Translations under genes and position numbers: made by a program
Origin: Wurfbainia villosa
Taxonomy: Eukaryota; Streptophyta; Magnoliopsida; Zingiberales; Zingiberaceae
Length of the DNA: 64,000 nt
Assembly (NCBI GenBank): GCA_025175895.1
Contig: CM045988.1
Span: 8,833,647 to 8,897,646, forward strand
Reading direction: 5' to 3'
The notes under the pieces: model-generated
Database searches by the model: none
What the model was told of the DNA's origin: nothing
What the model saw: only the letters and a program-made list of their open reading frames with translations
Part shown: one piece after another, positions 19,639 to 29,269 of the stretch
How the letters are laid out: every line of letters starts with the position of its first letter
How positions within the stretch are numbered: position 1 is the first letter of the stretch

Positions 19639-21348
19639 GAGGGGTCAGATGCATGAAATATATTCGTAGGCGGTTCTTCAGGATCTACAGGCAGCGGCGT
19701 CGGGGTTCTATTAATTTCCCCTGATAGTGAAGAAACTCGCCAAGCCGTTCGCCTGGGATATCGAGCATCCAATAATGAAGCAGAATATGAAGCTATTCTA
19801 GCGGGATTGCAGGCTGCTAAAGTGGTAGGGGCTTCTTCAATTGTAATCCATTCGGATTCCCAGTTGGTAATATCACAACTTCAAAGTTCTTTCGCGGTTC
19901 GGGAGGAAAGGCTGCATAAGTACTTGAAGGCTTTCGAAAAAGAAAAAGCTCAATTCTGTCAAGTCCTCTTAAAGCAAATCCCGCGGGAGAATAATGGGAA
20001 GGCAGATGAATTGACTCGGATGGCTAGTGCTATGGAAGGAGTGAAGTCCCTGGAAACGATCTATGCGGAAATCCATACTTCCTTAGCAATATGCAACGTG
20101 GAGGAAGATGCACCCGAATCAAGTCTAATTTTTGATTGGAGGACTGACATCATAGCTTATTTACAGCACGGGAAGGTCCCTGAGGGAAAAGCAGCAGCAT
20201 CCATTTTAATGAGCCGAGCAAAACGGTTTACTCTTATAAATGGAGACTTATACAAAACTTCTTTCGGACGACCCTTATTGAAATGCTTGGGAAGTGAGGA
20301 TGCGGAATGGGTACTCTGAGAGATTCATGAAGGTTGCTGCAGCAATCATTTAGGAGGAAGAGCTTTAGCAAGGAAGGCCTTATTAGCCGGATATTTTTGG
20401 CCCACTCTCCAGCAAGAAGATCTTGTCGATAGTGCAAGCCTGCACTGCTTATCGTATCGAAGCATAGCTGCGTTCGAATGGCCAAGTCGTGGTCTCTTCA
20501 TGTCCTTTTGATCAATGGGGAATGGATATAGTGGGTCTGATGCCAGTGGCACCTTTACAGAAGAAGTTTTTGTTGGTGGCCATAGATTATTTTTCCAAAT
20601 GGGTGGAGGCAGAGCCCCTAGCCAAAATTACTGAGAATGCTGTGATACAGTTCTTATAGAGAAATATTATTTGTCGATACGGTATTCCTCGGAAAATAGT
20701 CAGTGACAATGGACGACAGTTCCAAGGGAAAAAGATCCAAGAGTTGTGCCAAAGCCTCAACATCAAGCAGGCTTTCACTTCAGTAGCTCACCCTCAGGCT
20801 AATGGACAAGTGGAAGTGACTAACAGAATTCTCATCCAAGGATTAAAGACCAAATTGGGGGCTCAGAGGGGAAACTGGGTAGAAGAATTACCAGGAGTCC
20901 TGTGGGCCTACCGAACAACACCCAAGAATAGGAAACTCCCTTCAGTTTAGTGTACGGGACAGAAGCTGTTATTCCGGTCGAAGTTCTATTAAGTAGCACT
21001 CGAATAAAGGCGTACGAACCAAATCAGAACCAACTTATCCGAAGCGTTGAATTGGATTTGGTGGAGGAAAAGCGGGAGATGGCACGGAGGCGGGCTAAAT
21101 TTTACAAGCAAAGAGTGCAGCGAGCCTTTAATAAGAAAGTGATGCCTCGAAGATTCCAAGAAGGGGATTGGGTTTTGCGTAAAGTTAATCCCGTTGGAGA
21201 CCCAGGAAAGCTAGCTCCAAATTGGGAAGGACCCTATGAAGTAACGCTCCGCGTAGCGGGGTCCGCATATTATCTGAAAGATGACCAAGGCAAAGAACTT
21301 CCACGACCTTGGAATGCCATTCATTTAAAGCTTTTTCACACTGTATGA
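19639..21348 (+). pseudogene. Tat-lineage Ty3/gypsy pol remnant: RNase H and integrase
   Basis: The 3' end of a gypsy polyprotein, starting abruptly after F's LTR. It begins with a Tat-type (archaeal-like) RNase H: VGGSSGSTGSGVGVLLISP, NNEAEYEAILAGL, VIHSDSQLVISQLQ, GKADELTRMAS. The expected first catalytic Asp (V-D-G-S) is Gly (codon 19669-19671). An in-frame TGA at 20317 is followed by an integrase zinc region (EIHEGC...NHLGGRALARKALLAGYFWP) that loses its frame near 20440, then the core: QWGMDIVG, IVSDNGRQFQG, PQANGQVEVTNRI, i.e. Asp, Asp, Glu. A TAG at 20657 and a shift near 20945 follow; the C-terminal module (20950-21348) with GKLAPNWEGPYEV is open to its stop. Confidence 0.88.
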
Positions 21349-21549
21349 AAAGTTGGGAATAGAAGAAGAGGAATTATGAGACTCCGAAGGGGTGTACTTA
21401 CTGACTTGATTGCATTAATTAGACGCAAAGTGCCCTTCAAATTTCATTAATAAGTCATTTGCCAGTGCAATACGGTACCGGTGATAAATCTTGAAAAAAA
21501 AGAGAATGAAAATGAAAAGGAAACTCCCATTTCAAAATAAAATATCAAA

Positions 21550-22467
21550 TTACAGCTTAAATCGGTCGGGAGGATAACGTCGAAAGCCAGCCTCCCAATT
21601 TAAAGAGAAGGAAGGATAAGTTGGAGGAGGTAATCCTTGGTCAGCATATTGCCGAACCGCTCCATTAAATCTGTCCTGATAAGTGGCGCACAGTAAAATG
21701 ATGAGTCGCTCCTGGCGGTTCGGACGGTCAGGGCTCCGATCCCGATGCAGCCTTTGGCATTTTTTTTGTTGTTCTTGAAGCTTTCGGCGTACGTCAACAT
21801 AACGTCGCGACACCTCCATAATAGCATCGGCTAGGATGGAAACATCATCGGCTCGGGAATTTTGGTCATGCTGTACAAGGTGCGTCATCTTCACCATATT
21901 TTGACACATTGAAGCTGAAATTCCCTCCACTACTTCAGAATAAGATTTGGTTCGGGCAAGTTCAGTGCTCAGCCTTTGGAGGGAAGTCTCTTGCCTGTGT
22001 AGACGGGCGTGAGCATGCGCCCTGGAATTTATGAGGGATGAGTTTTCTTGTACCTCCTTGCATAAGCGGGTGCGGAGGTCTCCTATTTTATCCTGTGCTT
22101 GCCGGTGTTGAACCTGAAGACGAGCAATGGTGTCAGAGTCCTGTTGCTTCCCCTGGAGAAGCTCTGTTACCTGCCCTTGAAGACGTATTAATTCTTGAGC
22201 AGAGGAAGACCCCTCATCAAGAGGAGCCAGTTGGACTTCCCGTTGGGGAACGGGTGGCTCCACACCCACTCGTTGTTGTTCTTGTAATGCTGCAATGATA
22301 TCAGCATCCTTTCGAATGTGTTGGAGAGCCTCGACTAATTGCTCCTGGCATAGGTGTAGTTGTTGCAACAGGAGTCGTTCCTGATTCTGAGCCTTAGCCA
22401 AATCTTCCCTTTGTTGCCGCTCCCATTCCAGAGCTTGAGCTCGATATTGATGAAGGGAGCGATCCAA
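21550..22467 (-). CDS. Antisense gene 2 of the Tat element, coiled-coil exon
   Basis: Long minus-strand open frame, stop at 21550, lying tail to tail with the pol just upstream on the other strand. It encodes a Gln/Glu/Arg-rich coiled coil (HQYRAQALEWERQQREDL, KAQNQERLLLQQLHLCQEQL and onwards) ending ADQGLPPP...YPPDRFKL. The frame runs into intron-like sequence to the right (pyrimidine-rich 22468-22553), so the exon probably starts near 22467. Antisense extra genes between pol and the 3' LTR are known for Tat elements such as Grande and Retand; the protein's function is not known. The tail resembles that of the gene ending at 27192. Confidence 0.65.
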   Translation of the reverse strand: MDRSLHQYRAQALEWERQQREDLAKAQNQERLLLQQLHLCQEQLVEALQHIRKDADIIAALQEQQRVGVEPPVPQREVQLAPLDEGSSSAQELIRLQGQVTELLQGKQQDSDTIARLQVQHRQAQDKIGDLRTRLCKEVQENSSLINSRAHAHARLHRQETSLQRLSTELARTKSYSEVVEGISASMCQNMVKMTHLVQHDQNSRADDVSILADAIMEVSRRYVDVRRKLQEQQKKCQRLHRDRSPDRPNRQERLIILLCATYQDRFNGAVRQYADQGLPPPTYPSFSLNWEAGFRRYPPDRFKL

Positions 22468-23161
22468 CTCTTGATGGTTGGTCGGTGGCCGAGGCGAGTA
22501 GAAAAAGAAATTGTTTAATAAGACAAAGATAAGGAGGTTAATTGAGAAAACATACCAAATCCAGAGCATGACGTAGGCCTTCCATGCGAGGAACCACTTC
22601 CTCTAAGTTCAGGATCCGAAGACAACTGGGAGAAAGGGAAGAAGATGGGACGGATGATATTGAGGTGGGAAGTTCGCTTATAATGGGGAGAGTGGGGGTG
22701 ATATCTGCGGGAGGAGGAGGGCTCTTCAGGCAATGAGTGGAGGGGGAAGTTTGCGGTAAAGGGATATCAACCGCCATGGGTTCAGAGGAGGAATGGTATT
22801 TAGGGGAAAGAGGAGGTGAGCCAGCCTCTATCATCGGCTGACATTGAAGTACATCCTCCCTAGGTTCATCCTCAAGTTGTAAGGAAGGAGAAGGCGACTT
22901 CCGAATCTTGGTGGCAGAAGGAGAAAAAGTAGAAGAGCTAGGGTTTGTAAATGTCAGAGGAAGTGAGGAAGGACTAATTACCCCGGTTTCCTCTGGGGCA
23001 GAGATAACAAAGGTTGCAGGAGGAGGAGAGGGAGAAAGACGAGATGAAGCAGGCGTGGTGGTGATTGGGGAAGGTGAAGAGGAAGACGGAGCTGACGACT
23101 GACCGGCACCCTTCTAGCGATGAGGATAACGGCCCGCTATCTCCTGGAAGAAGGTAGAATG
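22468..23161 (-). pseudogene. Antisense gene 2, upstream Pro/Ser-rich exon(s)
   Basis: Minus-strand frame rich in Pro, Ser and Thr (ADITPTLPIISELPTSIS; EEVVPRMEGLRHALDL) ending at a good 5' splice site (G|GTATGTTTT at about 22554), which would join the coiled-coil exon. Further right, 23161-23114 has an ATG and MHSTFFQEIAGRYPHR, then a TAG, after which Ser/Pro-rich sequence continues. Either that stop is a mutation or the true start is downstream. The layout, a Pro/Ser-rich part followed by a short intron and a coiled coil, is like that of the gene at 40127-27192. Confidence 0.45.
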
Positions 23162-23550
23162 CATTTTGAGGGTCTGAGGACAAGGGAAAAGGGCTGAAAA
23201 AAGGGATTGAAGCAAAGGAGCATGGCGGTGGAGGAGAGAACAGGCGAAGAAAAGGGAGATGAAAAGGTGAATGGATGAAGATAGCAAGAGAGACGAAGAC
23301 AAAGGATCCCCTATAAAAGGAAGGAAGAATGGGCCTGTAACCATTATTGGGCCCCTCGTCTGTGGTGAAGGAGGCCCTAAGTGAAAGGGAAAGAAGGGTT
23401 TATTTTTTCTAAAGGGCTTATTATGTACTAAAGCCCTCATTTACATGGGAAGGGGCGGATATAGGCGTTCCCCTTTCATAAGGAAAGCCAAAAGAGGAAT
23501 GATATGAAGGCATCATCTCCTTTATGCTGATGGTCTTTGAGCCATATATA

Positions 23551-25323
23551 CTTAAATTTTTATCCCCGCGAAGTGGAAGATATCCCCGTGTGGTGGCGGA
23601 ACGGAAGAACCGAGATTCCTATGTTATATATTATATATATATGAATTTTTATCCCTGCGAAGCGGAAGATATCCCCGTGTGGTGGCGGAACGGAAGAACC
23701 GAGATTCCTCGGTTATATATTATATATATGAATTTTTATCCCCGCGAAGCGGAAGATATCCCCGTGTGGTGGCGGAACGGAAGAACCGAAATTTATTCGG
23801 TTGTACTTAAATTTTTATCCCCGCGAAGCGGAAGATATCCCCGTGTGGTGGCGGAACGGAAGAACCGAGATTCCTCGGTTATATATTATATATATATGAA
23901 TTTTTATCCCCGCGAAGCGGAAGATATCCCCGTGTGGTGGCAGAACGGAAGAACCGAGATTCCTCGGTTATATATTATATATATATGAATTTTTATCCCC
24001 GCGAAGCGGAAGATATACCCGTGTGGTGGCAGAACGGAAGAACCGAGATTCCTCGGTTATATATTATATATATATGAATTTTTATCCCCGCGAAGCGGAA
24101 GATATCCCCGTGTGGTGGCGGAACGGAAGAACCGAGATTCCTCGGTTATATATTATATATATGAATTTTTATCCCCGCGAAGCGGAAGATATCCCCGTGT
24201 GGTGGTGGAACGGAAGAACTGAAATTTATTTGGTTGTACTTAAATTTTTATCCCCGCGAAGCGGAAGAAATCCCCGTGTGGTGGCAGAACGGAAGAACCG
24301 AGATTCCTCGGTTATATATTATATATATGAATTTTTATCCCCGCGAAGCGGAAGATATCCCCGTGTGGTGGTGGAACGGAAGAACCGAAATTTATTCGGT
24401 TGTACTTAAATTTTTATCCCCGCGAAGCGGAAGAGATCCCCGTGTGGTGGTGGAACGGAAGAACCGAGATTCCTCGATTATATATAAAATATATGAATTT
24501 TTATCCCCGCGAAGCAGAAGATATCCCCGTGTGGTGGCGGAACGGAAGAAACGAAATTTATTCGGTTGTACTTAAATTTTTATCCCCCCGAAGCGGAAGA
24601 TATCCCCGTGTGGTGGCGGAACGGAAGAACCGAGATTCCTCGGTTATATATTATATATATATGAATTTTTATCCCCGCGAAGCGGAAGATATCCCCGTGT
24701 GGTGGCGGAACAGAAGAACCGAGATTCCTCGGTTATATATTATATATATGAATTTTTATCCCCGCGAAGCGGAAGATATCCCCGTGTGGTGGCGGAACGG
24801 AAGAACCGAAATTCATTCGGTTGTACTTAAATTTTTATCCCCGCGAAGCGGAAGAAATCCCCGTGTGGTGGCGGAACGGAAGAACCGAGATTCCTAGGTT
24901 ATATATTATATATATGAATTTTTATCCCCACGAAGCGGAAGATATCCCCGTGTGATGGCGGAACGGAAGAACCGAAATTTATTCGGTTGTACTTAAATTT
25001 TTATCCCCACGAAGCGGAAGATATCCCCGTGTGGTGGTGGAACGGAAGAACCGAGATTCCTTGGTTATATTATATATATATATATAAATTTTTATCCCTG
25101 CGAATCGGAAGATATCCCTGTGTGGTGGCAGAACGGAAGAACCGGAATTTATTTGGTTGTACTTAAATTTTTATCCCCGCGAAGCGGAAGATATCCCCGT
25201 GTGGTGGCGGAACGGAAGAACCGAAATTTATTCGGTTATACTTAAATTTTTATCCCCGCAAAGCGGAAGAAATCCCCGTGTGGTGGCGGAACGGAAGAAC
25301 TGAGGTCTCCTCAGTTATATATC
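23551..25323 (+). repeat. 21-unit tandem array with hairpin-forming units
   Basis: Twenty-one head-to-tail units of two lengths: about 87-89 bp (containing GAGATTCCTCGGTTATATAT) and about 79-80 bp (GAAATTTATTCGGTTGTACT). All share ATCCCCGCGAAGCGG and GTGTGGTGG. Each has an inverted pair beginning AACCGA, and most also CCGC-GAA-GCGG. A degraded edge continues to about 25345. The array lies between pol and the larger antisense genes, a position where Tat elements often carry tandem repeats. Confidence 0.92.
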
Positions 25324-25345
25324 ATTTTGTCCCCGTAAAGCGGGA

Positions 25346-25624
25346 GAAGTTGAATTCCTTATTTGACTTTATATTGTTTTATTCCTGTAAAATAGAAGAG
25401 TTGGTTCATTGAATGGTTCTGTATTCCCGGCAGGGTGAAAAGGCAGAAGAACCGAGATATGCCTCAACTATATGTCAGTGCGAAAAGAAGTAAAGCACGA
25501 CACAACTCAAAAGATACTGGAAGAAGAAGATAAACAAGGAAAGTTCACTGATACGGAAAAATTACATATTTTTAGTCATTTACAAGGGGAAAATAACAAA
25601 AGAAACCCTTATACACCTAGGGTA
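25346..25624. other. Spacer after the tandem array
   Basis: A few degraded array-like words (CCCGTAAAGCGGG) at the left edge; otherwise I see nothing coding or repeated. Confidence 0.4.
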
Positions 25625-25902
25625 TTACAATTCCTTGTTGGGGGGAACGGATGGAGCTCCTTTGTGCAGTCGAGGTTGGCACAATAATTGTCGACGGTAA
25701 GACTTCTGCAGGAAGATTTGCTTGGCCAACTCCTTTTGGGACTCGACCAGTTGTTGACGCAAAGAGCGGTTACTGGCGGAAGATTCCTTCAACCTTTGCT
25801 GTAAATCCTTCACTTGTTCCTCCAGACTAGCTATGTAGCGGCGATTATTTATCTGTTCTTCAGCAGGAGAGGAACTGCTACCCTATTCAGATATTCTATC
25901 CA
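25625..25902 (-). pseudogene. Short antisense coiled-coil ORF
   Basis: From an ATG near 25902 the minus strand reads MDRISE, a TAG, then a heptad-like coiled coil (YIASLEEQVKDLQQRLKESS, then QQLVESQKELAKQIF) ending APSVPPNKEL at 25625. It looks like a small relative or leftover of the other antisense coiled-coil genes. The single stop suggests recent loss or a start further in, at 25813. Confidence 0.4.
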
Positions 25903-26245
25903 TGGCAAATGAAAGGAAAAGGAAAAGATGGAAGCTATCTGGTGAGGGTCGGGAGTCTTTATAGCAATAAAGGAGAAGAGCGCATTTATTGAAAGAAGAA
26001 ATAGGGACAGTAAATGCCAATAAAGAAGAGGAAGCGTAGGGGCAGTAGGTGGAAGGTCGATGGAACTATAACTATAATTAAGAGGGTCCGAATCCCCGGG
26101 CGATGATAGAAGAAGGTATGTTCGGACCAGATTACAGTCCTTCTGAAGACAGAAACCTTACTTCTACGAGAAAAAGACAAAAGCAAACATCAAGTTCCCT
26201 CCCTCTTTTTTATTGATATATTTGAAATGATTACATTAACTTGAT

Positions 26246-26703
26246 CTATAAAGATTTTCTCTGATTACTCCTAACAGACGAAGCGGGAGAGGTCTCTTTG
26301 GGGGGAGAAGGCGCCATGATGACCTTGAAGCGCTCGCCTTGAGACAGAGGAATGGCTGATGGACCTTCATCAAACGGAGAAGGATGAGCTTCACGGGACT
26401 GGATGAAAGCAGTGGCCCGTGGAAGTGGGGGAAGTTCGGCAGTGGCACGGGGGTCTCCCACTGTATACTCCCATGTGAAGGGAGGATTCCACACTCTATT
26501 ACGGAAGGAAGGGAAGGGAGCATGAAAGGACCTCCCTGTCGGAGGGGTTGGAGTTGGAGTGTGAGGCGGAAAAGGAAGAGGACGAAAAGATGAAGTGGCA
26601 GTTGAGCGGGTCTCCGAATCTTCAGTGTCTTCAGAAACCTAGTCCTGCAGCTCGAAAGATTCTGAATTTGAGGAAATTTCAATGGGGTGCCCCGCTGAAG
26701 CCA
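26246..26703 (-). pseudogene. Antisense Pro/Ser-rich ORF remnant
   Basis: Minus-strand ATG at 26703-26701 (MASAGHPIEISSNSESFELQ), a stop at about 26640, then Ser/Pro-rich sequence that changes frame near 26500 to one ending PPKETSPASSVRSNQRKSL at 26246. No domain recognised. It probably belongs to the same antisense gene set, perhaps an exon of a damaged copy. Confidence 0.35.
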
Positions 26704-27191
26704 TGATAGTGAGATAGAAGGACAAAGACATGGAGGGCGAGGATTTATAATGGAAGGAAAGCGACAACAGAAGTTCTTGGGAAAGGGAAGAAGACGAAGA
26801 GACTGATATCGTTTCCGAAGCGGTAAGAGGAATAGAGAAAATCAACAGGCAAGAGTCATTTAAAGCAAATCCCCGAACCAAAATCGGGACGGATATGAAT
26901 AATATCAGGCAATACCCTTCAAGCGAATCCCCGACCCAAAATCGGATCGGATAGGAATAATGTCATTCAAGACCTCCCCAAATAAGTTCCCGAACCAACA
27001 AGGTGATTGCGCCATACGATACGGAAAAAGAGATAACAGTATAGAAAGAGAGCAGTTTAAAATCAGTTCAGAATGCCCGACCCCTCAAGGAGCATAACAA
27101 GATGATGATAATTAGTTATATGGACGAATTTATTGTTCAGAAGCAAACGAGAAGCTATTGACAAAATTACTAAAAAAGAGAATAATGGAAA
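26704..27191. other. Spacer between antisense genes
   Basis: Contains two imperfect copies of a CCCCGA(A/C)CCAAAATCGG motif (26870-26960). No gene seen. Confidence 0.4.
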
Positions 27192-28013
27192 TTACAACTC
27201 AAAGAGTTCTGGAGGACACTTAGCCAGCGCATCCACAGGATTCAAATAGCTAGTGTCCGTGCCAGGAGGTGGGTATCCTTGTTCGGCATTTTGAGCCGAG
27301 GACCCCTCAAAACCTAGTATGAATAAATCCACTCCCTTCTTGACATAGCGTCCTTTAAGATCGGCCTCTTGCTCCTTCAGCTGGTCTTGACATTGGGCCA
27401 CCTGAGCTTGACTTTCCGCCAGTTTAGCCGCCAAGGCATCTCTTTCGGTGGCCGCCTGTATAGCTTGTTGTCCTAGAGTTGAAAGAGCTTCAGAGTACTC
27501 TTTGTGAAGAGTGGATTGTTGCCGAGCCACCGGCGATAAGGCTTGAGGAAGAGCCGCCACTATAGAGGAAAGCTCCTGACACTTCTCTGTACAGGATTTC
27601 CTGGTAGCTTCCCAGGCTTGACGCTCCAATTTAAGTCGGTGGCATTCTTGCTGAAGCTGTATAATTGTAGTTGAGGAATCAGCCGCCTTGATCATGGCGT
27701 CCCCAAGATATCCTTTATATTCCTTCAGGTCACGGGTCAGGACGTCTACCTGTTGCAGTTCACTGGATTGTAAGAAGAGGCGCTGTTCAAGTTCTTCATT
27801 TTTTCGTTGCAACTCCTCCTTCTCGCTTTGGACCAAGGCCAGTTGCATCATTGCATCTTCACACTGGCCCCTTAGGTCCGCCTCCTTCTCCTCTTGCTCA
27901 TTTAACCGCCGAACGAGCTCTTTTTGTTGCGCTATGGCAGCGAAGTGGCGGGTCTCCACGCTGGATTGGAACTGAGCCAGCTGGACTACCATATTGTGGT
28001 GTTGGGCTGAGGC
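27192..28013 (-). CDS. Antisense gene 1 of the Tat element, exon 3 (coiled coil)
   Basis: Minus-strand exon starting after CTTCTTCCAG and reading ASAQHHNMVVQLAQF, then about 220 residues of predicted coiled coil with abundant Gln, Glu, Leu and Arg, ending ALAKCPPELFEL at the stop. The 69-base intron 28014-28082 has GT...AG ends and a pyrimidine-rich acceptor, and it joins exon 2 in frame. Frame open throughout. Coiled coils C-terminal to the gypsy-transposon-like domain are typical of this plant protein family; the role is unknown. Confidence 0.75.
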   Translation of the reverse strand, partial: ASAQHHNMVVQLAQFQSSVETRHFAAIAQQKELVRRLNEQEEKEADLRGQCEDAMMQLALVQSEKEELQRKNEELEQRLFLQSSELQQVDVLTRDLKEYKGYLGDAMIKAADSSTTIIQLQQECHRLKLERQAWEATRKSCTEKCQELSSIVAALPQALSPVARQQSTLHKEYSEALSTLGQQAIQAATERDALAAKLAESQAQVAQCQDQLKEQEADLKGRYVKKGVDLFILGFEGSSAQNAEQGYPPPGTDTSYLNPVDALAKCPPELFEL

Positions 28014-28082
28014 CTGGAAGAAGGAAATCAATGTCAGTATATGCCAAACGTATATTACAGATTAGAAAGAAATAGTAAATAC

Positions 28083-28410
28083 CTCCGCCAACAGCTTGCC
28101 CGCTTGCTCGCAGGGGCCTTGTACGCCCGACTGATTGAAAATTTTCACCTCCGAGGGATGCCGAATTTTCAGCAAGGATCCCAACGTGGCCCTCAGAGGA
28201 ATGGGAAGGGAAGGATCCTCCCCTTCAGAGGAAAGTGGGAGTCTGATATGCTGAAGGGGAGTAGGAGTAGCTCTTGAGTCAGAAGGGATAGGAGCTTGGA
28301 GAGACTCAGTATGAGAAGGTGGGGGTGAATTTTGTGTAGATGGGGAGGAATGAAGAAAATGGGAGGGAGGGTCCCCTCCTTGAGGAGAGGGAGAAAGGAC
28401 AGATGAGGTA
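28083..28410 (-). CDS. Antisense gene 1, exon 2, downstream part
   Basis: Open minus-strand segment from the right edge at B's left duplication to the donor site GCGGAG|GTATTT. Ser/Pro-rich (PSHFLHSSPSTQNSPPPSHT), then LKIRHPSEVKIFNQSGVQGP and EQAGKLLAE leading into exon 3. It is the direct continuation of 39372-39142 if B and one AGGTA are discounted. Confidence 0.75.
28406..28410 (+). repeat. Target site duplication of B, left copy (AGGTA)
   Basis: AGGTA next to the LTR start at 28411; matching copy at 39142-39146. Confidence 0.92.
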
Positions 28411-28808
28411 TGCTAGGATCTTTGTAACGTCTATAGGGGGGGGTGATTAGCCTTTCTTCGTTTCTACAAGCAAGTTAGCGGAAGCAATACAAATACGAAT
28501 AAGAATACAAGTAAGACAACGATGAAAGCAATGCTAACACTCGATGTACGTGGTTCGGAGATGACACTCCTACTCCACAGCAATCCGTAAGGTGGATTAG
28601 TCCTAGCCAAGCTTCACTATATTCTCCTTTGGATAAACCAAGGTGGAGAAACCTTTCTTACAATGCTCTCCTCTTCTTTACAATGATGGATGATTAAGAA
28701 CTAGAGAAGAGGAGGTTTTGAATTTCTAAAACACTTGGGAAAGCTTGGTGAGCACGAGGGTGTAGTTAGGAATGAGAGCACTAGCTTCACCAAGCTCCCC
28801 AAGGCCCC

Positions 28809-28816
28809 TTTTTATA
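28809..28816 (-). promoter_or_regulatory. Probable TATA box of the B LTR (left copy)
   Basis: TATAAAAA on the minus strand followed by GGGGCC; same at 38197-38204 in the right LTR, which is the promoter copy. Confidence 0.5.
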
Positions 28817-29269
28817 GAAGAGGGGTTGTTTTTCCCATTGGGCCTTGATCAGTCGACTGATGCTTACCATCACGATCATTGCCGGGCAACGGCAACGACC
28901 CAGATCTCTGCGGAGATTCGTGGCCGTAATTTCCAACGGCGGTGATCACCGACCGATCCTCCATCGATCGATGATGGAGCGATCGATCAATGAGTGATCG
29001 CAGTCGCAATGAGTGTGACTACATTCTGTGCTCGTTTTTGCGTTGATCAGTCGACTACCACTGTTGGCAGTTGACTGATGGTCAGGGTTTCAACCTGACT
29101 CAGTCGAACACCTGACCAGTCGACTGATACATCGTATCAATCGACTGATACTTATCAAGTGTGAGTAATTTACACTTGATTTTTCACCCTAGACCTAGAC
29201 TTGACCTTCTAACTCTTCCTTCAGCCTTGCGCCTGCCTTCAAGAGTTTCCTTCGGCCTCGTCATGTCTT

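Noticed and set aside
23524..24897. Open frames of 113-165 codons across the tandem array, encoding a repeated peptide
   Set aside because: The frame is open only because the repeat unit has few stops; frames change from unit to unit with length differences, and there is no start context or conservation apart from the DNA repeat.
23551..25323. CRISPR-like regular array
   Set aside because: Units are contiguous and near-identical without unique spacers, and the DNA is plant nuclear.
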